Positions 1 through 6,117 of a stretch of 6,117 nucleotides of DNA are shown here, in pieces. Under the pieces are notes generated by a model. It saw nothing but the letters and a program-made list of their open reading frames with translations, did not search any database and was not told the origin of the DNA. The stretch is from Vibrio madracius (GTDB lineage: Bacteria; Pseudomonadota; Gammaproteobacteria; Enterobacterales; Vibrionaceae). Both the position numbers and the translations under genes were made by a program. The stretch spans positions 1 through 6,117 of the forward strand of contig ASHK01000450.1 in NCBI GenBank assembly GCA_000695745.1, written 5' to 3'. Position 1 is the stretch's first letter. Every line of letters begins with the position of its first letter.

Positions 1-52
1 TAAACAAGCCTTAGTCGCGCTCGCTTACATGGCAGTAAAAAGAACGGCATAA
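1..52 (+). CDS. ispB: IspB, octaprenyl diphosphate synthase (C-terminal end only)
   Basis: This is the 3' end of a plus-strand gene cut by the left edge of the window. Codons from base 2 read KQALVALAYMAVKRTA followed by TAA at 50-52; base 1 is the third base of the preceding codon. The tail matches the end of Vibrio IspB as I remember it, and resembles the E. coli ending (ALIGLAHIAVQRDR). IspB is a cytoplasmic trans-prenyltransferase that builds the side chain of ubiquinone and menaquinone. Its aspartate-rich catalytic motifs lie outside the window, so identification rests on 16 residues plus gene order (ispB next to mdh, as I recall for Vibrio). It converges on the small minus-strand gene, and the hairpin eight bases after the stop probably ends its transcript. 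Confidence 0.66.
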   Translation, partial: KQALVALAYMAVKRTA

Positions 53-59
53 ATGAAAA

Positions 60-89
60 GGCAGTGACGGAAAATCACTGCCCTTTTTT
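60..89. terminator. Shared bidirectional hairpin terminator
   Basis: A perfect 8-bp stem, GGCAGTGA (60-67) with TCACTGCC (75-82), closes a 7-base loop. On the plus strand it is followed by CTTTTTTC (83-90), which gives a U tract for ispB. On the minus strand the run AAAA at 56-59 becomes UUUU, which serves the small gene that stops at 111. The position between two convergent stops fits a terminator used from both sides. Confidence 0.85.
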
Positions 90-110
90 CATTCTTGAGG
101 TCTGCTGAGT

Positions 111-302
111 TTAATAGTATTTATCGCAGCCGTTATGAAGCTGAAGCTCCTCTTCCACTTCATCCACTGACAGCGCCCACTGTTCTTCGCTTCCAATGGG
201 CTCAACCAGTACGGATTGAGACTGCTCATCCACCACTAGCACTTTCCCAGCACCGTGTTGTGATGCGACCCACATACCTTTTACCACATCTTTTATTTCC
301 AT
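111..302 (-). CDS. Small conserved-looking protein of unknown function, 63 aa
   Basis: This short minus-strand gene encodes an acidic, probably cytoplasmic protein with no signal peptide or membrane segment. I do not recognise a named family. The N-terminal half (about residues 8-37, GMWVASQHGAGKVLVVDE onward) alternates glycines with short beta-type stretches, which suggests a small SH3-like or KOW-like barrel; this is an impression from pattern only. The C-terminal third (DEVEEELQLH) is acidic and likely helical. Support for a real gene is good: an ATG at 302, a very strong AGGAGG-type ribosome binding site just upstream (complement of 304-318), and a terminator just after the stop. It lies downstream of mdh in the same direction, but the mdh terminator separates them. 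It therefore needs read-through or its own promoter. A TATAAC-like -10 exists at 336-341, without a clear -35. Confidence 0.72.
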   Translation of the reverse strand: MEIKDVVKGMWVASQHGAGKVLVVDEQSQSVLVEPIGSEEQWALSVDEVEEELQLHNGCDKYY

Positions 303-303
303 A

Positions 304-318
304 CCCCCTCCCTCCTAC
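304..318 (-). promoter_or_regulatory. Unusually strong ribosome binding site of the 63-aa gene
   Basis: On the minus strand the bases just before the ATG read AGTAGGAGGGAGGGGGT, a long purine run containing AGGAGG and a second GGAGG-like element. This fixes the start at 302. It also suggests efficient translation of a small protein of unknown role. Confidence 0.7.
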
Positions 319-354
319 TCATTTAGCTACGGACTGTTATAGGGTATAGATCAA

Positions 355-383
355 AAAAGCCGATCTTAAAAAGATCGGCTTTT
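355..383 (-). terminator. Rho-independent terminator of mdh
   Basis: AAAAGCCGATCTT (355-367) is fully complementary to AAGATCGGCTTTT (371-383) around a 3-base AAA loop. On the minus strand the stem is followed by UUUUUU (complement of 353-358), and it starts 24 bases after the mdh stop at 408. The symmetry would also allow function on the plus strand, but no plus-strand gene needs it. Confidence 0.9.
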
Positions 384-407
384 GCTCGTTAAGTTAAATG
401 TAGGAAT

Positions 408-1343
408 TTACTTAGCGAACTCGACACCAATTTCGATATCTTTATTGAGCGTTTCTAGCATGCCATCCAGTGCCGCTTTTTCGTAATCACTCAGTTCACC
501 GTAGCTTAAAATAGCTTCCGCACCGTTTTTACCTAGTTTAACTGGTTGTGCGAAGAATGGTGCATGCTCACCATCACCCTCTACATAAGCACACTCAATA
601 ACGTTTTCTTCGCCTTGAAGACCTTTAACCAGAGCTAGACCAAAACGGCATGCCGCCTGACCCATAGACAAGGTTGCAGAGCCGCCACCCGCTTTAGCTT
701 CAACAACTTCAGTACCCGCATTTTGAATACGCTTCGTTAAGGCTTCAACTTCTTCTGCGGTAAACTCTACCCCCTCTACTTGAGAAAGTAGCGGTAGAAT
801 AGTGACACCAGAGTGACCACCGATAACCGGGACACGAATCTCACCTGGATCTTTCGCTTTAAGATCCGCTACAAATGTCTCAGAGCGGATAACATCGAGT
901 GTCGTCACGCCGAACAGTCTGCGCTTGTCGTAAACGCCTGCTTTTTTCAAGACTTCAGCGGCAATAGGCACAGTGGTATTAACAGGGTTTGTAATGATAC
1001 CGACACAAGCCGTAGGACATACAACTGCAATTTTCTCTGCCAACGATTTAACGATGCCAGCATTAACATTAAATAAGTCCGAGCGGTCCATGCCAGGCTT
1101 ACGAGCAACACCAGCGGAAATCAGAACCACATCTGCACCTTCAAGCGCAGGCGTCGGGTCTTCTCCCGCATAGCCTTTAATAGAGACAGGCGTTGGGATA
1201 TGGCTTAGATCAGCAGCAACACCTGGCGTGACAGGAGCAATATCATACAGGGCTAGATCAGAACCAGCAGGAAGACGGTTTTTTAGCAATAAAGCTAGGG
1301 CTTGGCCGATGCCACCTGCGGCACCAATAACAGCTACTTTCAT
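408..1343 (-). CDS. mdh: Malate dehydrogenase, NAD-dependent
   Basis: Complete and intact, 311 aa, close to the 312 aa of E. coli MDH. It interconverts malate and oxaloacetate with NAD+/NADH in the TCA cycle and acts in the cytoplasm as a dimer. The N-terminal Rossmann domain begins with the dinucleotide motif GAAGGIGQ (residues 7-14). D34 after the second strand is the expected NAD-ribose ligand. Substrate and catalytic residues fall at the E. coli positions: R81 and R87 on the mobile loop ([10 protein letters not shown]), N119 (TNPVN), D150, R153 and H177 (GGHSG). These match MDH rather than lactate dehydrogenase, in which the loop arginine is replaced by glutamine. The ATG at 1343 is preceded by AAGGAGA with about seven bases of spacing. 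The gene is divergent from argR, with which it shares a 326-base control region, and it is the last gene of its transcript because a strong terminator follows. In E. coli mdh is repressed by ArcA under low oxygen; a possible ArcA-like site is noted upstream here. Confidence 0.97.
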   Translation of the reverse strand: MKVAVIGAAGGIGQALALLLKNRLPAGSDLALYDIAPVTPGVAADLSHIPTPVSIKGYAGEDPTPALEGADVVLISAGVARKPGMDRSDLFNVNAGIVKSLAEKIAVVCPTACVGIITNPVNTTVPIAAEVLKKAGVYDKRRLFGVTTLDVIRSETFVADLKAKDPGEIRVPVIGGHSGVTILPLLSQVEGVEFTAEEVEALTKRIQNAGTEVVEAKAGGGSATLSMGQAACRFGLALVKGLQGEENVIECAYVEGDGEHAPFFAQPVKLGKNGAEAILSYGELSDYEKAALDGMLETLNKDIEIGVEFAK

Positions 1344-1399
1344 GGGAGTTCTCCTTGAGATTGAAATCTCTTATTAATAGTTTTGTAGGGTAATTTTTC

Positions 1400-1439
1400 A
1401 TCGATTAGCTAAAAAGTTATAGCAATCACTAATCGATTA
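1400..1439. repeat. Paired ATCGATTA repeats, direct and inverted
   Basis: ATCGATTA occurs at 1400-1407 and again at 1432-1439, a 32-base period of about three helical turns. Because ATCGAT is palindromic, the same bases also form a perfect 9-bp inverted repeat, ATCGATTAG (1400-1408) against CTAATCGAT (1429-1437). The mdh -10 lies between the copies. This is a plausible operator pair, but I cannot name the protein. Confidence 0.45.
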
Positions 1440-1446
1440 CAATCAA
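1416..1446 (-). promoter_or_regulatory. Candidate mdh promoter with extended -10
   Basis: On the minus strand TGCTATAAC (complement of 1416-1424) matches an extended -10 (TGnTATAAT) in all but the last base. A TTGATT -35-like hexamer (complement of 1441-1446) lies 19 bases upstream, which is long, but extended -10 promoters depend less on the -35. Transcription would start about 65 bases before the mdh ATG. Confidence 0.5.
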
Positions 1447-1452
1447 TTAACC
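1437..1452 (-). promoter_or_regulatory. ArcA-like direct repeat overlapping the mdh -35
   Basis: The minus strand reads GGTTAATTGATTGTAA: GTTA and GTAA are spaced 11 bases apart, like the direct-repeat elements of ArcA sites (GTTA-type repeats at about 11 bp). GTTAATTG matches seven of eight bases of the classic GTTAATTA core. It covers the proposed mdh -35, which would suit repression. ArcA control of mdh is known in E. coli; its presence here is inference. Confidence 0.35.
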
Positions 1453-1560
1453 TCAGCTTTGCGAGCTCGCGCAACTCACTGATTACGTGCTACTACGCTA
1501 ACATGACAAAGCAAGGATGAGAACCCATTTTTCCCCTTGCTAATTATGAGGTTATCAGCA

Positions 1561-1588
1561 TTGATATTAGTGATACCGTTGGCATAAA
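1561..1588 (+). promoter_or_regulatory. Candidate argR promoter
   Basis: TTGATA (1561-1566) matches five of six -35 bases. It is followed after 16 bases by CATAAA (1583-1588), four of six -10 bases. The start of transcription would lie about 75 bases before the argR ATG. An alternative is TTGGTC (1600-1605) with CACAAT 18 bases later. Neither can be settled from sequence alone. Confidence 0.35.
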
Positions 1589-1669
1589 CCATGGATTATT
1601 TGGTCAAGATCGCGGTTCTGTGCCACAATAGCCGGATCACTGCTAGTTGAACAAATATAAGAGGCGTTT

Positions 1670-2142
<473 letters not shown>

Positions 2143-2171
2143 GTTTTAAACATTAACAATTAGAATAAAGT

Positions 2172-2201
2172 ATCACGGAACATGATTGTTCCGTGATTTA
2201 T
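2172..2201 (+). terminator. Hairpin terminator after argR
   Basis: ATCACGGAACA (2172-2182) pairs perfectly over 11 bp with TGTTCCGTGAT (2187-2197) around the 4-base loop TGAT. It lies 29 bases after the argR stop. The following TTTAT is only a weak U tract, so termination may be partial. Confidence 0.7.
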
Positions 2202-2207
2202 ATCACA
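2192..2207. promoter_or_regulatory. Near-consensus CRP (cAMP receptor protein) site
   Basis: CGTGATTTATATCACA matches the CRP core TGTGA-N6-TCACA at nine of ten defined bases, with the exact 6-base spacer and an inner GTGAT/ATCAC palindrome. It lies about 270 bases before the TAXI start codon and inside the 3' arm of the argR hairpin. CRP activation of the transporter operon under carbon limitation is a reasonable inference. The promoter it would serve is not clear. Confidence 0.55.
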
Positions 2208-2357
2208 TCTTGATAAATAGAAAGGTAACGAACAGACCTATTCTAATTAATTGTTTTTATTGAACTACACACTAAAAACAGCTATCTATTCATATCTTCT
2301 AATACAGACAAATCGCCTATATTCATTAACAATTCAGTAATTTTCTGCCAATTTTTT

Positions 2358-2366
2358 TGGTATGAT
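2358..2366 (+). promoter_or_regulatory. Candidate extended -10 for the TAXI-TRAP operon
   Basis: TGGTATGAT at 2358-2366 fits an extended -10 (TGn plus TATGAT, five of six). There is no good -35 at the usual distance. The leader would be about 100 bases long. It sits more than 150 bases from the CRP-type site, further than usual for direct activation, so another start nearer that site is possible. Confidence 0.3.
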
Positions 2367-2475
2367 TGCGCCACTTTTTCAACATATGGATTGAGAAAGA
2401 TGCCGTTTCCACATAGGAAACCTCTGAATACATCTATAGTAATCAGGGCTAATAATGAATAAGGAAGGGAAATTC

Positions 2476-3445
2476 ATGGCATTTAAGAAACTTGTTAAAA
2501 TTGGTGCTATTGCCGCTGCCGTTATGGGTGCTGGCGCTGTTAACGCTCAAGAGTTCATCACAATTGGTACAGGTTCGGTAACAGGTGTTTATTACCCAAC
2601 TGGTGGCGCAATCTGTAAGCTTGTGAATAAAGGCCGTAAGGAACACAATATTCGTTGTTCAGTAGAGTCCACTGGTGGTTCTATCTACAATGTCAACACT
2701 ATGCGTGCTGGTGAGTTAGATTTCGGTATCGTTCAATCTGACTGGCAATATCACGGCTATAACGGCACAAGCAAATTTGAAGAGCAAGGCCCATACAAAA
2801 AGCTTCGCGCAATGTTCTCTCTGCACACAGAACCATTCAATATTATTGCTCGCACTGACGCTGGTAATCGAAAACGTGACTGACCTTAAAGGCAAACGCG
2901 TAAACATCGGTAACCCAGGTTCTGGTGACCGTGCGACAATGGGCGTTGTTATGGATGCTATGGGCTGGACTAACGATGACTTTAAACTGGCATCAGAACT
3001 AAAAGGTTCAGAACGTTCTCAAGCACTTTGTGACAACAAAATCGACGCATTCGTCTACGTAGTTGGTCATCCAAACGGATCTATCAAAGAAGCGACAACA
3101 TCTTGTGATGCTAAACTTGTTCCGGCAACTGGCGCACAGATCGATGAGATCGTAGCGGCTAACCCATACTACGCATACAGTAATGTACCGGCCGGTATGT
3201 ACCGTGGCACAGACCAAGATGTGAAAAGCTTTGGTGTGGCGGCAACGATGGTAACCACATCAGACGTTTCTGATGAAGTGGCTTACAACGTCGCAAAAGC
3301 TGTATTTGAAAACTTTGATACGTTCAAGCGTCTACACCCTGCATTTGCTAACCTGAAGAAAGAAGACATGGTTCAAGCTGGTCTCTCTATCCCTCTTCAC
3401 CCAGGTGCAGAGAAGTACTACAAAGAAGTTGGTCTTCTGAAGTAA
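2476..3445 (+). CDS. TAXI-family TRAP transporter solute-binding protein, one apparent 1-base insertion
   Basis: This is the periplasmic substrate receptor of a TRAP transporter, handing ligand to the membrane permease encoded next. I chose ATG 2476: AGGAAGGGA sits directly upstream, and the product then starts with a typical Sec signal peptide (KK at 4-5, Ala/Val/Gly-rich core, cleavage likely after VNA at residue 24). An in-frame ATG at 2455 would add seven residues ahead of it. The mature protein opens with the TAXI signature [20 protein letters not shown] (28-47), followed by STGGS (65-69). Four cysteines are visible, C47 and C61 near the N-terminus and those in ALCDNK and TSCDAK, and may form disulfides. 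The frame breaks at 2866-2867, where one extra A turns [14 protein letters not shown] into AGNRKRD-stop. Removing it gives 322 aa, normal for the family. Characterised TAXI proteins bind glutamate or 2-oxoglutarate type ligands. From memory, one in V. cholerae (VC0430) is glutamate-specific, but ligand identity here is not proven. Older annotations call such proteins immunogenic protein. Confidence 0.93.
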
Positions 3446-3454
3446 GACTGCTCA

Positions 3455-3479
3455 GTAGGGGAAGGCTCCCTTCCCCTAC
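3455..3479 (+). terminator. Strong GC-rich hairpin between binding-protein and permease genes
   Basis: GTAGGGGAAGG (3455-3465) pairs perfectly over 11 bp with CCTTCCCCTAC (3469-3479) around a 3-base loop, nine bases after the TAXI stop. The bases after it (CTCTCTTCTG) are pyrimidine-rich but lack a true U run. It could be a partial terminator or a 3'-end stabiliser that keeps the binding protein more abundant than the permease. Confidence 0.65.
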
Positions 3480-3545
3480 CTCTCTTCTGCTATGAGTATC
3501 ACTCAACACAATCAACACCCATTCATAGGATTGGTGTAGCTAATT

Positions 3546-3564
3546 GGGCTCTTTTTCCAAGCCC
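3546..3564 (+). repeat. Second short inverted repeat in the intercistronic region
   Basis: GGGCT (3546-3550) can pair with AGCCC (3560-3564) across a 9-base pyrimidine-rich loop. Just upstream, ACACC and GGTGT, near 3515-3540, form another weak pair. These are modest structures whose role is unclear. Confidence 0.25.
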
Positions 3565-3605
3565 GTCATTTATAGAGCCTCAAGAAACACAACTAAAACC
3601 ACACG

Positions 3606-3645
3606 TTTGCATCTATTGACTACAATGTTAAATGCAAAATATGGT
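3606..3645 (+). promoter_or_regulatory. Possible internal promoter framed by an inverted repeat, ahead of the permease
   Basis: TTGACT (3616-3621, five of six for a -35) is followed after 18 bases by TATGGT (3640-3645, four of six for a -10). A perfect 7-bp inverted repeat, TTTGCAT (3606-3612) and ATGCAAA (3632-3638), brackets the -35 and spacer as an operator would. If active, the permease would be transcribed separately from the binding protein with a leader of about 45 bases. Confidence 0.35.
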
Positions 3646-3698
3646 TCGTTCGCTTTGTTTAAAAACACTGGACCATAAAATAATAAAGGATAAAGTAC

Positions 3699-6117
3699 AT
3701 GACGCAGACAACACAACCGTCGCAAGATGTGCAAGAAATGGTCGCACAAGCCGATACTGGAGCAAGGAACCCGAAAGGCATTCCCGCAAAAATCCTCTGG
3801 TTTGTTCCATTATGCTGGTCACTATTTCAACTTTGGTACGCGTCTCCACTACCGTTCATTTTTAACTTTGGCGTACTAAACGACACAGAAGCACGTTCAA
3901 TTCACTTAACGTTCGCTATATTTCTCGCGTTCACCGCTTACCCAGCAATGAAGAATTCACCACGCGATCGAATTCCCGCTGTCGACTGGATTTTAGCACT
4001 GGCAGGTAGTTTTTCTGCTGCCTACATTTACCTCTTCTATACTCAGTTAGCAGGCCGCTCAGGTGCACCAACGACCATGGACATTGTCGTTGCCTGTACT
4101 GGTATGGTTCTACTCCTTGAAGCGACACGTCGTGCTTTAGGGCCACCGCTAATGGTCGTCGCTGCAGTGTTCTTGTTGTATACCTTCGGTGGTCCTTACA
4201 TGCCGGATGTTATCGCTCACAAAGGCGCAAGCTTAAACAAAGCGATGTCGCATCTGTGGCTAACAACAGAAGGTGTCTTTGGTGTTGCACTCGGTGTCTC
4301 AACATCATTTGTATTCTTATTCGTGTTATTTGGCGCCATGCTTGAGCGGGCCGGAGCGGGTGCTTACTTTATTAAAGTCGCATTCTCTCTATTAGGTCAT
4401 ATGCGTGGTGGTCCAGCAAAAGCTGCGGTTGTGGCATCAGGTCTGTCAGGCTTGGTTTCTGGTTCTTCCATCGCGAACGTAGTCACCACAGGTACCTTTA
4501 CCATACCTCTTATGAAGCGTGTGGGTCTTCCGTGGACGAGGCTGGGGCTGTGGAAGTGGCTGCATCAACCAACGGGCAGCTAACGCCACCGATCATGGGT
4601 GCTGCGGCATTCTTGATGGTTGAGTATGTGGGCATTTCTTACGTTGAAGTTATCAAAGCAGCATTACTACCCGCGTTAATTTCTTATATTGCACTTATTT
4701 ACATTGTTCACCTTGAAGCATGTAAAGCTGGTATGAAGGGGCTTCCTCGCCGTCACAACCCAACACTGATTCAAAGCCTGCTGTCGTTTACGGGCACTAT
4801 CCTAGGCCTCTGCGTCATTAGCGCTATCGTTTACTATGGTATCGGTTGGACCAAAGGTGTGTTTGGTGATGCAGCAACACCTATTGTGGGTCGCTTTACT
4901 GCTCTCTTATATCGCACTGTTGCGTATTTCAGCTAAATACGCAAAAGAAGGCGGCATTGAAATTGACGCAGAACTTACGGAAGTGCCAGACCCAGGTCCA
5001 ACGATTAAATCTGGTCTGCATTTCCTATTACCGATCGTGGTTCTTGTATGGTGTCTGACTGTAGAGCGCTTTTCTCCGGGGTTATCGGCATTCTGGGCCA
5101 CCGTCTTTATGATCTTTATTCTGATCACCCAGCGTCCATTAATCGCTATTATGGCAAAAACTAATGATGTTCAAGCGGAGATCAAAGCCGGCTTTGTCGA
5201 CTTGGCGGAAAGCTTAGTATCAGGCGCAAGAAATATGATTGGTATCGGTGTAGCGACCGCAGCGGCAGGTACTGTCGTGGGTGTGGTGACGTTAACAGGT
5301 ATCGGCCTTGTCATGACTGACTTCGTTGAGTTTATCTCTGGCGGTAGCATTATATTGATGTTGTTGTTCACCGCTATCATCTCCCTAATTCTGGGAATGG
5401 GTCTGCCGACGACAGCTAACTACATCGTGGTTTCTACTTTGATGGCACCAGTAATCGTGACGTTGGGGGCTGCGCACGGTCTTATTATCCCGCTGATTGC
5501 CGTTCACTTGTTCGTGTTTTACTTTGGCATCTTAGCCGATGATACACCGCCAGTGGGTCTTGCCGCTTTTGCCGCTGCTGCGATTGCTAAATCCGATCCA
5601 ATTCGAACGGGTATTCAAGGCTTTACCTACGATATTCGTACGGCGATTCTGCCGTTCATGTTCATCTTCAATACGCAGTTGTTAATGATAGGTATTGACT
5701 CCTGGTGGCACCTCGCACTAACGGTTATCTCCGCGATTATTGCCATGCTCATCTTCTCAGCGGCTACTCAAGGTTGGTGGTTCACCAAAAACAAGTGGTG
5801 GGAAACTATCTTGCTACTGGTCCTTACCTTTACCTTCTTCAGACCGGGTTTTTGGTGGGATATGGCGTTTCCTGCGAAAGTTCTTTCGCCAGGTGTTGAG
5901 ATAGCTCAAGTTGTTGAGAAGCTAAATGTTGGACAATCCATCGAGTTGCGCGTTGCTGGTGAAACGCTCGAAGGTAAGTACGTTGAAAAAACCGTTCGAC
6001 TGCCTTTTGACGACAACGCTGTCACCGCAGAAGAGCGTATCGCTTCGATGGGTCTCATGCTCGACAAAGATGCTGATAAAATGATCATCGATATGGTTGA
6101 GTTTGGAAGTCCAGCAG
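3699..6117 (+). CDS. TRAP transporter fused permease (4TM/12TM, DctQ-DctM type) with DUF3394-like C-terminus; two apparent frameshifts, right end cut
   Basis: This is the inner-membrane part of the TAXI-TRAP system, expected to use the sodium gradient to import the ligand delivered by the preceding binding protein. The ATG at 3699 has AAGGA eight bases upstream. After a polar N-terminus (1-30) come the DctQ-like segments (hydrophobic stretches near 33-55, 68-84, 96-114, 128-142 and 151-168, with LLEATRRALG at 139-148). The 12TM DctM part follows, with its two conserved hairpins: SGLSGLVSGSSIANVVTTG (247-265) and GMGLPTTANYIVVSTLMAP (from about base 5396). The last part, from about 5860 (FPAKVLSPGVEIAQ onward), is soluble and resembles DUF3394, often found at the end of such permeases. 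Two frame breaks occur. A base is missing near 4533-4534 (probably CCGTCGGAC became CCGTGGAC, restoring PSDEAGAVEVAASTNGQLTP). An extra G lies in 4888-4890, restoring TPIVVALLLSYIALLR. Corrected, 806 codons are present without a stop; perhaps 50 or so are missing beyond the window, judging from my memory of family length. Confidence 0.92.

Larger units (their letters stand above)
1344..1669. other. Divergent mdh/argR control region
   Basis: These 326 bases hold no convincing gene. From left to right they contain the mdh ribosome binding site (CTCCTT at 1351-1356), a pair of ATCGATTA repeats (1400-1407 and 1432-1439), an extended -10 for mdh (1416-1424) and an ArcA-like direct repeat (1437-1452). 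Further right are a GCGAGCTCGC palindrome (1461-1470), an imperfect inverted repeat GCAAGG/CCTTGC (1511-1516/1535-1540) and a candidate argR promoter (1561-1588). I looked for ArgR operators (TGAAT-N4-ATTCA type) because ArgR often represses its own gene. I found no clear match. Confidence 0.75.
2143..2475. other. argR to TAXI-gene intergenic region
   Basis: These 333 AT-rich bases hold no convincing gene. They contain the argR hairpin (2172-2197), a CRP-type site overlapping its right arm (2192-2207) and a candidate extended -10 at 2358-2366. There is also a small hairpin, GTTTCC (2405-2410) with GGAAAC (2416-2421), in the presumed leader, and then the ribosome binding site of the TAXI gene. 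The stretch 2210-2350 shows nothing firm beyond weak promoter-like hexamers such as TTGAAC (2260-2265) and TATATT (2318-2323). Confidence 0.7.

Noticed and set aside
95..349. 84-codon plus-strand open frame over the 63-aa minus-strand gene
   Set aside because: It is antisense to a gene with a strong ribosome site and terminator; it has no good ribosome site and a proline/leucine-rich composition typical of a shadow frame.
813..1173. Plus-strand open frames inside mdh
   Set aside because: They lie antisense to a complete, highly conserved enzyme and show no family features.
1461..1474. GCGAGCTCGC palindrome and TTGCG/CGCAA pair
   Set aside because: It is short, matches no operator I know, and has no U tract; kept only as a note in the control-region entry.
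1511..1540. GCAAGG/CCTTGC inverted repeat as a possible small RNA or attenuator for argR
   Set aside because: The stem is only six bases with a long bulged interior, and no leader peptide or U tract accompanies it.
2339..2357. Sigma-54-like TTGGCA element on the minus strand
   Set aside because: The second element reads TTAC instead of TTGC, and it points back into argR where no gene start exists.
3632..3865. 77-codon plus-strand frame overlapping the permease start, and its 73-codon antisense partner
   Set aside because: The permease reading from 3699 is clearly a TRAP protein; these are out-of-frame shadows without ribosome sites.
5705..6088. Short frames on both strands near the right end
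   Set aside because: The permease frame is open and conserved through this whole stretch.

Overview
This 6.1 kb window looks like chromosomal DNA from a Vibrio or close relative (Vibrionaceae). The evidence is protein-level similarity to what I remember of Vibrio MDH, ArgR and IspB, moderate G+C, and the gene order ispB end / small gene / mdh // argR / TAXI-TRAP binding protein / TRAP permease. From memory this order also occurs in V. cholerae. The species call is inference; no database was searched.

Layout. The last 16 codons of a plus-strand ispB end at base 52. They converge on a small minus-strand gene of unknown function (111-302) across a shared hairpin terminator (60-82). Next is an intact minus-strand malate dehydrogenase gene (mdh, 408-1343) with its own strong terminator (355-383). 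A 326-base divergent control region separates mdh from plus-strand argR (1670-2142). A 333-base intergenic region follows, holding the argR hairpin and a near-consensus CRP-type site. After it come a periplasmic TAXI-family TRAP solute-binding protein (2476-3445) and a fused 4TM/12TM TRAP permease with a C-terminal DUF3394-like part (from 3699, running off the right edge). A GC-rich hairpin and a possible internal promoter lie between the last two.

How the genes fit together. The binding protein and permease form one sodium-linked secondary uptake system. Its substrate is probably a small carboxylate or amino acid of the glutamate/2-oxoglutarate type. It sits beside the arginine-pathway repressor and a TCA-cycle enzyme, so a link to carbon/nitrogen metabolism is plausible but not shown.

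The most striking feature is technical or evolutionary. argR, the TAXI gene and the permease gene carry five single-base indels in 3.2 kb: four gains, each in a run of identical bases, and one loss. mdh and the small gene are intact. Correcting the indels restores proteins of expected length with their key residues. Consensus sequencing error is therefore the most likely explanation, and true gene decay is the alternative. I did not find a convincing undescribed system here. The best biological leads are the regulatory sites listed in the findings.
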